Assembly: GCA_011525685.1 (NCBI GenBank)
Contig: WYBW01000098.1
Span: 1 to 57,901 of the forward strand
Direction of reading: 5' to 3'
Source: Verrucomicrobiia bacterium
GTDB taxonomy: Bacteria > Verrucomicrobiota > Verrucomicrobiia > Limisphaerales > JADLHS01
Length of the DNA: 57,901 bases
A program made the translations under genes and the position numbers. The notes beneath the pieces are model-generated. The model made no database searches, had not been told where the DNA came from, and was given only the letters and a program-made list of their open reading frames with translations. Positions 50,204-57,901 of this stretch are shown here, in pieces. Numbering within the stretch: position 1 is the first letter of the stretch; every line of letters starts with the position of its first letter.

Positions 50204-51124
50204 ATGGGACTCTTCGCCAAATTCAAAGCCGGCCTTGCCAGAACACACGACCGGCTGACGCATGAAATCAAGCGCATCGTCACGCGCTCGCCCAAGCTGA
50301 CCGCCGAATCGCTGGAGGAACTCGAGGCCGCCCTCATCGCCGCTGATCTCGGAATGGCCGTCACACAACAGATTCTCGACGCGGTCAAACGGGCCTACGA
50401 ATCGCAGGGCACGACCGGGCACGAGGTGTTCGCCATCGCGCGGACCGAGGTCGAAAAGAACCTGTCCTCCAACCGCGCCGCCCTCGTTCAGGTTGCTTCT
50501 GGCCCTTGTGTCGTGTCCATCGTCGGCGTGAACGGCACCGGCAAGACCACCACTTCCGCCAAGCTCGCGCACTTGGTTCAGTCTCGCGGCCAAACCGCCC
50601 TCCTCGCCGCCTGCGACACCTTCCGCGCCGCCGCCATCGAGCAGTTGAAACTCTGGGGCGCGCGCCTCAAGGTCGAGGTCATCGCCGGCGCGTATGGCGC
50701 GGACCCTGCCGCCGTGGCGCACGACGCCGTCACCGCCGCGCAGGCGCGCAAGGCCAACTACCTCTTCATAGACACGGCTGGCCGCTTGCACACCAAACAC
50801 AACCTCATGCAGGAGTTGCACAAGCTCCATCGCGTCATCGGCAGGCAACTGCCCGGCGCGCCGCACGAAGTCCTGCTCGTGCTCGACGGCAGCACCGGCA
50901 TGAACGCGTTGAACCAGGCGCGCGAATTCAACAAAGCCGTCCCGCTCACCGGTCTCATCGTGACCAAGCTCGACGGCACGAGCAAAGGCGGCATGGTGGT
51001 GGCGATTCAGAAGGAGCTCGGCCTGCCCATCAAATTCATCGGCCTCGGCGAGCAACCGGACGACCTGCAACCCTTCGACGCCAAACAATTCGCGCACGCG
51101 TTGTTTGAGGTGCAGCCCGCTTGA
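50204..51124 (+). CDS. ftsY: Signal recognition particle receptor FtsY
   Basis: The protein has 306 residues from ATG 50204, a short FtsY without the acidic A domain, as in many bacteria outside Proteobacteria. The N domain is residues 1-95. The GTPase domain has GVNGTGKTTTSAKLA (G1), ACDTFRAAAIEQLKLW (insertion box), FIDTAGRLHTKHNLM, VTKLDGTSKGG and the closing FIGLGEQPDDLQPFD. It docks SRP-ribosome complexes at the membrane. It lies 203 bp after the PHP gene; I see nothing in that space. Confidence 0.97.
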   Translation: MGLFAKFKAGLARTHDRLTHEIKRIVTRSPKLTAESLEELEAALIAADLGMAVTQQILDAVKRAYESQGTTGHEVFAIARTEVEKNLSSNRAALVQVASGPCVVSIVGVNGTGKTTTSAKLAHLVQSRGQTALLAACDTFRAAAIEQLKLWGARLKVEVIAGAYGADPAAVAHDAVTAAQARKANYLFIDTAGRLHTKHNLMQELHKLHRVIGRQLPGAPHEVLLVLDGSTGMNALNQAREFNKAVPLTGLIVTKLDGTSKGGMVVAIQKELGLPIKFIGLGEQPDDLQPFDAKQFAHALFEVQPA

Positions 51125-51159
51125 ATGTCTTGCCACCTGTGAATTTGTCCCAAGTCAGA

Positions 51160-53490
51160 TTATGGCGGCGGTGGTGACGGGGATTTCAGTTTCTCGAGCG
51201 ACTCCGTAGCCGCTCGCAGATTTGGGTCGAGCCGCAGCGCCTCCTCGAATTCTCGCAAGGCTTCGTTCGTGAGACCCTGTTGGAGCAGAACTTTTCCCAA
51301 GTTCAGCCGCAGCAGGGGATGGTCCGGCCTCAATTTTAATCCCGCCTCCAATTCCGCCCGGGCGTCGCCGGGCTGCCCGGCGGTAAGCAAAGCCGCGCCC
51401 AGCCAGAGCCGGGCTTCGTGGAAGTCGGGATCAAGTCGCAGCGCATCACGCGCGGCCACAACCGCCTCCGCTTGGCGCTGCAACCGGGCCAACGCCAGCG
51501 CGGACTGAAAGGCGATGCGGGCGTCCTGTGGCGCGAACGAACGCGCCCGCGCAAAGTGACGCAGCGCCGTTTCCGGCCGGTCTTCCGCCAGATCAAGAAG
51601 GCCCAACTCGAACCAGCCCGCGCCCAGGTCGGGCCGCCGGGCCACCGCCTGCTCAAGCGCCCGGCGGGCTTCGACGCGCTGGCCGAGCTCGGCGTGCAAT
51701 CGTCCCAATTGATAATACGCCACATGATGATGGGGAATGAGGGATTGCACCTTACGCCAGGCCGCCAGCGCTCCGGGCAAGTCGCGCGTGGCCTCAAGAA
51801 AATCGGCGAAATTCCAATGCAAACGAAAGTCCTCCGGGTCGCGCCGGATCGCTTCGAGATGGAGCGAGCGCGCCGCCCCGGCGTTGGCGGGCGTCAATTG
51901 CCGCGCGGTTTCGTTGAGCCGGTTTCGCCACAGCTTTAGGCGCCGGGCGTTGTCGGGTTGACCGGCGAATGGCGGTTGCGCGAGCCGTCGCAGCATGTTG
52001 TCCAACACATCGCGCCGGTTCCAGTCGCTCAGTCCCAGCCGCCGCTCGCACTCCTCCTGCGTGGCCCAATCGGCAGTTGTCCGCCGCGTGATTCGTTCCG
52101 GCAGCCGCGGCACTATGGCTTCCGCCAGTGCGCGCGCCAGCCGGTAATTGCCGTCGAACGTCAGATGCACATGTTCGTAAAACGATTCATCGCCCGGGAT
52201 GCCGTCCGGATTGTGCGCCGCCAGAACCGACTCCGCGTCAAATGGATGAACGCCGCGACCGGTGTGGGATTCCCCGGCTTCCCGGATGATGGCGTTCACC
52301 CTCGAGTCTGCTCGGAAAGGCAAGGCATCGTCGTCGCGCGCCTGCGAGAAACGCGCCAGCGCCTCGCGACGATTCGCGAGCGCCAGGTGACATTGACCGA
52401 GCCGGAACTGGACGTCGGCGTGACGCGGCGAAATCTGCGCGGCCTGTTCGTAGGCGCGGACGGCGCTGGACCAATCGCCTGCCGCCTGGGCGGTGACGGC
52501 TTCGGTGACCAGTCGCGCAAACTCGGGCGGCGGATTCGTGCCGACGCGACCCGGCAACGCCGCCAGCGGGGCGAAATCCCTCAGGTTCACAGCCACCGTG
52601 CTCAAGACCACCGGCACGCCAGCCCGTTGCGCGGCCTGGAGCAGGTCCTCCAAGTTCGCCCGGAAATTCCGGTAAACGGTTTCCCGGGCCGGGTGGTCCG
52701 GCGCCAACTGGTTCTCGATGAAAAGCTTCATTCCCTCCCAGGTGCGGTTGCGGTTTTCCGCGCCCACCCAGTGGCTCAAGTCCGTGAGCGCCTGCATCAG
52801 CCGCAGTCTGCCCAGGCTCAGCCGCAGCCGCACCAGCCAGCGTGACGGCGCTTTTGCACCGAACACCGTGGCTGCCCCAAACGGCCCGACCATCTCGTTG
52901 TTGCCCATGTAAACAACCCACAGATCACCATCCCGCCGGGCGCACTCCCGGGCGATGGGCAGCAGCGCGTGCGAGTTGATGGCCGTCATCGCCACACACA
53001 CCACCTCGAAGTCCGCCTCCGGAAACCGCTCCCGCAGGAGCGTCTGCAAATAACGTCCGACCCCGAAAGCCGGTGCCGGGTCGCCGAGCGCCGCCGATTC
53101 GCCCAGCAGAAAGATCCGGTAACGGCCCGGCGGCTTCTCGGCCCGCATCACCACCGGAGCGGGGCTGCGCGCCAGCGGTGGAGGAAAGAAGCGCAGGCCG
53201 AACTGGTCGTTCTCGACGAGGCACGCGACGCCGTTGATGGAAACCGGCTTGAAGAATGAAGTTGCGTACCCGTAGCCCGCAACCCGCAGGGCCAGTTCGG
53301 TTGTCCCCAGTAACAAAAGCGGAATGACCGTCAGGGCGGTCAGCCGAAAAAACCAGAGCCGCGCCCCCTGGGGTGAACCGGTCACAACCGGCCGACTGAA
53401 CGGTGACGACAGGGGCGCGCGGCGGCGATTCGGATGCTTCTCGCGGTGCTTCAACCGCCGCAAGCTAACAATCTCCCCGCGGTGCGCCAA
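51160..53490 (-). CDS. Membrane-anchored SGNH-hydrolase-like protein with C-terminal TPR repeats
   Basis: The protein has 776 residues from TTG 53490; a GTG further in (near the residues VTGSPQGARLW) is also possible, so the start is uncertain. A membrane helix (about 48-68) is followed by an SGNH-like domain: RIFLLGESAALGDPAPAFG (nucleophile Ser block), AINSHALLPIA, VVYMGNNEMVGPFGA (Asn block) and YEHVHLTFDGNYRLA (His block). The second half has at least seven tetratricopeptide units, such as YYQLGRLHAELGQRVEARRALEQA and LNLGKVLLQQGLTNEALREFEEAL. It may modify an exported polymer. Transcribed convergently with ftsY. Confidence 0.8.
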   Translation of the reverse strand: MAHRGEIVSLRRLKHREKHPNRRRAPLSSPFSRPVVTGSPQGARLWFFRLTALTVIPLLLLGTTELALRVAGYGYATSFFKPVSINGVACLVENDQFGLRFFPPPLARSPAPVVMRAEKPPGRYRIFLLGESAALGDPAPAFGVGRYLQTLLRERFPEADFEVVCVAMTAINSHALLPIARECARRDGDLWVVYMGNNEMVGPFGAATVFGAKAPSRWLVRLRLSLGRLRLMQALTDLSHWVGAENRNRTWEGMKLFIENQLAPDHPARETVYRNFRANLEDLLQAAQRAGVPVVLSTVAVNLRDFAPLAALPGRVGTNPPPEFARLVTEAVTAQAAGDWSSAVRAYEQAAQISPRHADVQFRLGQCHLALANRREALARFSQARDDDALPFRADSRVNAIIREAGESHTGRGVHPFDAESVLAAHNPDGIPGDESFYEHVHLTFDGNYRLARALAEAIVPRLPERITRRTTADWATQEECERRLGLSDWNRRDVLDNMLRRLAQPPFAGQPDNARRLKLWRNRLNETARQLTPANAGAARSLHLEAIRRDPEDFRLHWNFADFLEATRDLPGALAAWRKVQSLIPHHHVAYYQLGRLHAELGQRVEARRALEQAVARRPDLGAGWFELGLLDLAEDRPETALRHFARARSFAPQDARIAFQSALALARLQRQAEAVVAARDALRLDPDFHEARLWLGAALLTAGQPGDARAELEAGLKLRPDHPLLRLNLGKVLLQQGLTNEALREFEEALRLDPNLRAATESLEKLKSPSPPPP

Positions 53491-53573
53491 AGCAAATTGG
53501 TTCCTCCCATGACTGTGACCTGGATTCCAACTTTATTACCTGAACACACACAACAGAACATGCCGTGCAGAAC

Positions 53574-55433
53574 TCACTCGACCGTCACGCTTTTGGCCAG
53601 ATTTCTCGGCTTGTCCACGTCGCAACCGCGCAGCACGGCAATGTGATACGCCAGCAATTGCAGCGGAATCACCGTGAGCAACGGTTGTAAACAGTCCAGC
53701 GTCGCTGGAATGAAAATCACCGCGTCGGCCATCTTGGCAACCCTCTTGTCCCCTTGAGTCGCCACGGCGATGATCGGTCCTTTACGCGCTTTGATTTCCT
53801 CCAGGTTGCTCATGTTCTTGTCGAACATCGCGTCGCGCGGCACGACGAAGACGCTGGGGAAATCCGGCGCGATCATCGCAATCGGGCCGTGCTTCATTTC
53901 GGCGGACGGATAACCCTCGGCGTGAATGTAGGAAAGCTCCTTGAGCTTGAGCGCGCCTTCGAGCGCCACGGGGAAATTATATTGCCGGCCCATGTATAGG
54001 AAGTCGGTGAGGCGGTAAAACTTCTTGGCGACTTCCAAAATCCGGGCGTCGCCGTCAATGATGCGCTGGATTTTCCCGGGAAGCGTTTGCAGTTCGCGCA
54101 CGAGTTTGCGGCCCTGGGCCGCGGAGAGATGCCCGCGCTGCCGGCCCAGCGCGATGCCCAGCAGCGTCAGCAGCAACACCTGCATTTCAAAGGCCTTGGT
54201 CGAAGCGACACCGATCTCCGGCCCGGCCCGCATGTAAATGTCCGCATCCGATTCGCGGGCAATGGTCGAGCCAACCACGTTGACGATGGCCAGCGTGCTG
54301 ACGCCCCGAGCGCGGGCGCCGCGAATCGCCGCGAGCGTGTCCGCCGTCTCACCGGATTGCGAAATGGAAACCACCAGCGTGTCCTTCTCCAACGGGCGAT
54401 TGCGATAACGCATTTCACTGGCGCACTCCACTTCCACCGGCACGCCGGCCAGATTCTCGATCACATATTCCCCCGCCAGCGCCGCGTGCCAGCTTGTGCC
54501 ACAGGCCACGAGCAACAGACGTCGAATCCGCGCCAGTTCCTTGCGGCTCAAGGCCATTTCCTCGAATTCAACCCCGCCTTGGGCCGGGCGCAACGTGCGT
54601 TTCAATTCCTCGGACACCCGCTGCGGTTGCTCGTGGATTTCCTTGAGCATGTAATGGGGGAAGCGGCCCATCTCGGCTTGCTCGGAAGACCAGTCCACGG
54701 AGTCCACCGGACGGTGGATCGGCTTGCCCCGGGCAAACAACTCCAGCCCGTCGCGCGTCAGGCACACCACGTCGCCGTCGTGCAGGTAAACCACCTGGCG
54801 CGTGTGCGGCACGATGGGTGAAACGTCACTGGCGAGAAACTGCTCACCCTGACCCACGCCCACCACCAGCGGCGAACCGCGTCGCGCGCCGATCAGCAGC
54901 TCGGGCAGATCGCTGTGCAACACCGCGATGGCGTAAGTGCCCTCGGCCTCGCGGGTGGCTTCCTGCACCGCGCGGGTCAGCAACCCGGCGGTGGCATGCT
55001 TTCCGTGCGCCACCAGCTTTTTCAGGTGCTGGCCGACCAGATGCGCGAGCACCTCCGTGTCCGTCTGCGACCGAAAGTGGTGTCCGCGCTCGACGAGTCC
55101 GCGCCGCAACTCGGCGTAGTTTTCGATGATGCCGTTGTGGACGATGGCGAGGCGCCCGGATTCGTCCAGATGCGGATGCGCGTTGGCGTTGCTTGGGAGA
55201 CCATGCGTGGCCCAGCGTGTGTGGCTGATGCCCAGGGTGCCGCGCACGGGCTCCCGGCGCAGCGTGTCCGCCAGCGCGGCCACGCGGCCCACGCATTTGC
55301 GCAGGTGCAACCCCCGCGCGTCCAGGGTGCAGATGCCCGCCGAATCGTAGCCGCGGTACTCCAACCGCCGCAGGCCGTCCATCAGGAGCGGCGAAGCCTC
55401 CCGCTTCCCCACGTAGCCAACAATGCCACACAT
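53574..55433 (-). CDS. glmS: Glutamine-fructose-6-phosphate aminotransferase (isomerizing)
   Basis: The protein has 619 residues (E. coli 609). Cys2 in MCGIVGYVG is the glutaminase nucleophile. Other family marks are TRWATHG, YDSAGI, HPHLDESGRLAIVHNGIIEN, FPHYMLKEIHEQP, two SIS domains (SQSGETADTL; MGRQYNFPVALEGALKLKE) and the fixed C-terminus DKPRNLAKSVTVE. It makes glucosamine-6-phosphate, the entry to UDP-GlcNAc for peptidoglycan and lipid A. It follows gmhB by 69 bp and is probably co-transcribed with it. The space upstream is too small for a glmS ribozyme and I see none. Confidence 0.98.
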   Translation of the reverse strand: MCGIVGYVGKREASPLLMDGLRRLEYRGYDSAGICTLDARGLHLRKCVGRVAALADTLRREPVRGTLGISHTRWATHGLPSNANAHPHLDESGRLAIVHNGIIENYAELRRGLVERGHHFRSQTDTEVLAHLVGQHLKKLVAHGKHATAGLLTRAVQEATREAEGTYAIAVLHSDLPELLIGARRGSPLVVGVGQGEQFLASDVSPIVPHTRQVVYLHDGDVVCLTRDGLELFARGKPIHRPVDSVDWSSEQAEMGRFPHYMLKEIHEQPQRVSEELKRTLRPAQGGVEFEEMALSRKELARIRRLLLVACGTSWHAALAGEYVIENLAGVPVEVECASEMRYRNRPLEKDTLVVSISQSGETADTLAAIRGARARGVSTLAIVNVVGSTIARESDADIYMRAGPEIGVASTKAFEMQVLLLTLLGIALGRQRGHLSAAQGRKLVRELQTLPGKIQRIIDGDARILEVAKKFYRLTDFLYMGRQYNFPVALEGALKLKELSYIHAEGYPSAEMKHGPIAMIAPDFPSVFVVPRDAMFDKNMSNLEEIKARKGPIIAVATQGDKRVAKMADAVIFIPATLDCLQPLLTVIPLQLLAYHIAVLRGCDVDKPRNLAKSVTVE

Positions 55434-55502
55434 CGCTCGTGACTCGTTAAATGGTTGTGGCGCCGAAACGCAAAGCGTTCCACACGCGGCCGACTCTGAG
55501 GT

Positions 55503-56054
55503 TCACGCTTTCATGTCCGCCAATATCCAATCCGCCGCCGCGGCCAGATCGTTCACGGCCACCGCGCGCGCCAGCTTGTCTCCCGCCGTCCGCTCGACTT
55601 CCGCCCCATAACCCGTCCGCACCAGGATGCTTCGCTTTACGCCGGCGTTCCAGCCACATTCCAGGTCAAGGAGTTTGTCGCCGATCACATAGCTTCGGGC
55701 AAGGTCCAGGCCGAATTCATCCCGCGCGTCGAACAGGAACTGTGGAGACGGCTTCCGTCCGCGACTGGGTTGATCGGGCGCTTCCGGAGCCACGTAAATC
55801 TTCTCCAATCGGACACCGCCCTGAGCCAACTCCAGCACCAGGCGGGCGTGGACTTGTTCGACGTCTTCGAGCGTGAAATACCCCCGGCCCACGCCGGACT
55901 GATTCGTGACGAGAACCAACCTGAACCCGGCTTCGCCCAGCCGTTTCAGGCCGGCCAGCGCCCCGGGAAGCAATTCAACCTGCGCCGGGTCGCGGAGGTA
56001 CTCCTTTTCTTTGATGATTGTTCCGTCGCGATCCAGGAAAACAGCGGCGCTCAT
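55503..56054 (-). CDS. gmhB: D-glycero-D-manno-heptose 1,7-bisphosphate phosphatase-like HAD protein
   Basis: The protein has 183 residues. HAD motifs are AVFLDRDGTIIKE (nucleophile and acid Asp), LVTNQSGVGRGYF, and YVIGDKLLDLECGWNAG. The length and the segment LLPGALAGLKRLGEAGFRLVLVTNQSG match GmhB. However, the zinc loop that in most GmhB has three Cys and one His reads YVAPEAPDQPSRGRKPSP here, with no Cys, so it belongs to a metal-loop-less variant or acts on a related phosphate ester such as a histidinol-phosphate-like substrate. It lies upstream of glmS, which fits envelope sugar synthesis. Confidence 0.85.
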   Translation of the reverse strand: MSAAVFLDRDGTIIKEKEYLRDPAQVELLPGALAGLKRLGEAGFRLVLVTNQSGVGRGYFTLEDVEQVHARLVLELAQGGVRLEKIYVAPEAPDQPSRGRKPSPQFLFDARDEFGLDLARSYVIGDKLLDLECGWNAGVKRSILVRTGYGAEVERTAGDKLARAVAVNDLAAAADWILADMKA

Positions 56055-56248
56055 GTCGAGCCCGAATTGTCAGGGAGCCGCACGGCAAGCGAAATCAAAA
56101 ACAACCGGCCAAGAATCGGACCGGCGCCTCTCACTCGGATGCAAATCCGTCGGACTGCCGGAGGGATGACTTACGAGCCGCCCAGTGGGTCGGGCGGCTG
56201 CCAAGCCGCCTCCCCAGCGTCCAGTCGGGACGCGCGGTGGACTAACGT

Positions 56249-57901
56249 TCAACCCGCCGGCAGTTGAACCACGATGGCTGTGCCCAAGCCGTGACTGGAT
56301 TTGATGCTGACGCTGCCATGATGCGCCTCCACGATTCGCCCGACGATTGCCAGTCCCAACCCGGTGCCTTTCTCTTTCGTCGTGCTGAGCAGGGAACGAA
56401 ACGCCTCGCGACGTTGTTCCTCCGACATCCCTCCGCCAGTGTCACTGATTTCCACGGCAACCCCGCCTGACGGCTCATCGCTGGAGGTGCTGATCGTCAG
56501 GGTTCCGCCCTCAGGCATGGCCTCGGCCGCGTTCAGGATCAAGTTCAGGAACACCTGTTCCAACTGGGTCTCGTCGGCCAACACCCGTGGGAGATTCGGC
56601 TGCAACCGGCGATCCAACCGCACCCCCTGGTGGGTGAGCTTGTGCCGCACGAGCAGACACAACTCTTCCAGCAGCCGATTCAAGTCCACGGGGGCCAATT
56701 GCGGTTCGGAACTCCGGGCAAAATCCAGGATGCGCTCGACGATCTTGTTGAGATGCTCGATTTTTTCGCCCATGACGCGGGCATCTTCCGCCCGGGGGTC
56801 GGAGGGCGGGAACTCCAGATTCAACGAGTGATATAGCATCTTCATCACCGTGAGGGGATTACGGATTTCATGCGCCACCTCGGCGGCCAGCAAACCCAGG
56901 GCGGACAGTTTTTCGTTCTGCCGCAACTGTTCCTCCACATCCACGATCCGCTCATAGAGCCGCGCTTTTTCAATGGCAATGGCCGACAGTTCGGCAAAGG
57001 CGGATAGGATCCGGATTTCGTCATTCGAGTAGGCGTAGGGCCGCGCGGTGTAAACACTCAAAGCGCCGATGGCCTCACCGCCAAACAACAGCGGCACGCT
57101 CAACAGCGACACGAGTCCTTCGCTCCGGGCCACCTCGACGTTTTGATACCGGCCGGAAACCTGCACGTTCTCCACCTGCACCGGTTTCTTCCGTCGCACC
57201 ACCGAACCCAGCAAACTCTCACCCACGCTCAAGCGCGGTTTCCGCACGTAACTCTGGCCGGCGCCGAAACTGGCCCGCAGGTCCAGCCACTCGCGGGTTT
57301 CGTCCAGCATCATCAGCGAGCACATCTTGGCGCCCATCAACATGCAGGCCTCGCGCGTCACCGCGCTCAACGCCTCGTCCAGGTTCAACGTGGAATTGAT
57401 CGTCCGGCTCACGCTGGCCAGCGACTCGAACAACTGCGCCTTGAGCCGCAACTGCTCGAAGAGCCAGGTGTTCCGAATCGCGCCCGAGGCCTGAACCGCC
57501 AGCGCGGCCAGCAACTCCTGATCCGCCACGCCGAACGCCTCCGCCCGGTCCGAATCCACGTTGAGCACCCCGCGCACGACGCCGTTCACCTCCAGCGGCA
57601 CGGCCAGTTCCGACTTCACCTCGGGCCGCACCATGACGTAGCGCGAGTCCCGCGTCACGTCGCCGCACCGCACGGGCTGGCCGGTGCGCGCCACCCAGCC
57701 GGTGATGCCCTCGCCCACGCGCAGTTTCAAATCCGCCGCGCTGGACGGCAGGCCTTGGGATGCGTGAATTTCCAGAAAACCGTTGGTGGGATTGACGAGC
57801 ACGACCGAACCGCTGGAGGCCCGCATGACCCGCACGGCCTCGCGCACGATCAGCAACAGCGCCTCCTGGGCGTCGAGCGTGGAATGAATCACCGTGCCCA
57901 C
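56249..57901 (-). CDS. GAF-domain sensor histidine kinase (partial, N-terminus outside window)
   Basis: There are 550 residues within the window; the frame is still open at the right edge, so the true start is probably outside. Two GAF domains are present (about 1-145 and 160-305), each with the usual GITGWVARTGQPV or GESLLGSVVRRKKPV and EVNGVVRGVLNVDS-type parts. A coiled linker leads to the HisKA block GLLAAEVAHEIRNPLTVMKML (phosphorylated His) and the ATPase boxes QVFLNLILNAAEAMPEG, ISDTGGGMS and GTGLGLAIVGRIVEAHHG. It resembles NtrB-type soluble sensors. No response regulator adjoins it in the window. The 194 bp after it hold only GC-rich partial inverted repeats. Confidence 0.92.
   Translation of the reverse strand: MGTVIHSTLDAQEALLLIVREAVRVMRASSGSVVLVNPTNGFLEIHASQGLPSSAADLKLRVGEGITGWVARTGQPVRCGDVTRDSRYVMVRPEVKSELAVPLEVNGVVRGVLNVDSDRAEAFGVADQELLAALAVQASGAIRNTWLFEQLRLKAQLFESLASVSRTINSTLNLDEALSAVTREACMLMGAKMCSLMMLDETREWLDLRASFGAGQSYVRKPRLSVGESLLGSVVRRKKPVQVENVQVSGRYQNVEVARSEGLVSLLSVPLLFGGEAIGALSVYTARPYAYSNDEIRILSAFAELSAIAIEKARLYERIVDVEEQLRQNEKLSALGLLAAEVAHEIRNPLTVMKMLYHSLNLEFPPSDPRAEDARVMGEKIEHLNKIVERILDFARSSEPQLAPVDLNRLLEELCLLVRHKLTHQGVRLDRRLQPNLPRVLADETQLEQVFLNLILNAAEAMPEGGTLTISTSSDEPSGGVAVEISDTGGGMSEEQRREAFRSLLSTTKEKGTGLGLAIVGRIVEAHHGSVSIKSSHGLGTAIVVQLPAG

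Noticed and set aside
55434..55502. Possible glmS ribozyme upstream of glmS
   Set aside because: Only 69 bp separate gmhB and glmS, and no ribozyme core is recognisable.

Overview
The window looks like high-GC chromosomal DNA from a member of the Verrucomicrobiota (Pedosphaera/Limisphaera-like). This is an inference from gene content: secreted beta-propeller proteins sharing a C-terminal domain typical of that phylum, an ECF sigma factor together with a Ser/Thr kinase-WD40 gene, a heme c/copper monooxygenase fusion, a DUF2339 protein, and many short hairpin repeats between genes. No 16S gene is present to confirm it.

Layout. 1-8557 (minus): one giant open frame, at least 2,852 codons and open at the left edge, encoding receiver, Hpt-like and receiver domains followed by about 2,400 residues of coiled coil. 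8956-23.6 kb: envelope and polymer-related genes (a YiiX-like hydrolase, a CorA-like protein, a PL11 rhamnogalacturonan lyase, a secreted propeller, an amidase with golvesin-like and FN3 domains), then proC, an AI-2E family transporter and a redoxin/heme-copper monooxygenase operon. A tRNA-Gln at 23.7 kb lies directly in front of a membrane-anchored thioredoxin gene. 24.6-34.9 kb is an accessory region: a nest of repeats, an intact ECF sigma gene, a VapBC-like and a MazEF-like module, a two-gene operon of secreted propellers, a Ser/Thr kinase-WD40 gene broken by a nonsense codon and a frameshift, and the remnant of a second sigma gene. 34.9-57.9 kb is mostly housekeeping: threonine aldolase, an orphan RbsA-type ATPase, cytosine deaminase, clpX/clpP, a Tat-exported TIM-barrel protein, DUF2339, nusB-PHP-ftsY, an SGNH-TPR protein, glmS, gmhB and a GAF histidine kinase cut by the right edge.

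How parts may work together. The sigma gene (25067) and the secreted propeller operon (27166) carry the same two-part promoter-like motif with identical spacing, which suggests an autoregulated ECF sigma and a target operon. Several genes have a TANNNT -10 box six bases before the ATG, suggesting leaderless transcripts. Intergenic spaces carry at least two families of short elements whose ends are hairpins with constant loops and changing stems.

The strongest candidates for something new are the giant receiver/coiled-coil scaffold, the ECF promoter pair and the hairpin-ended repeats. The main limits are that no database comparison was possible and that both end genes are truncated.
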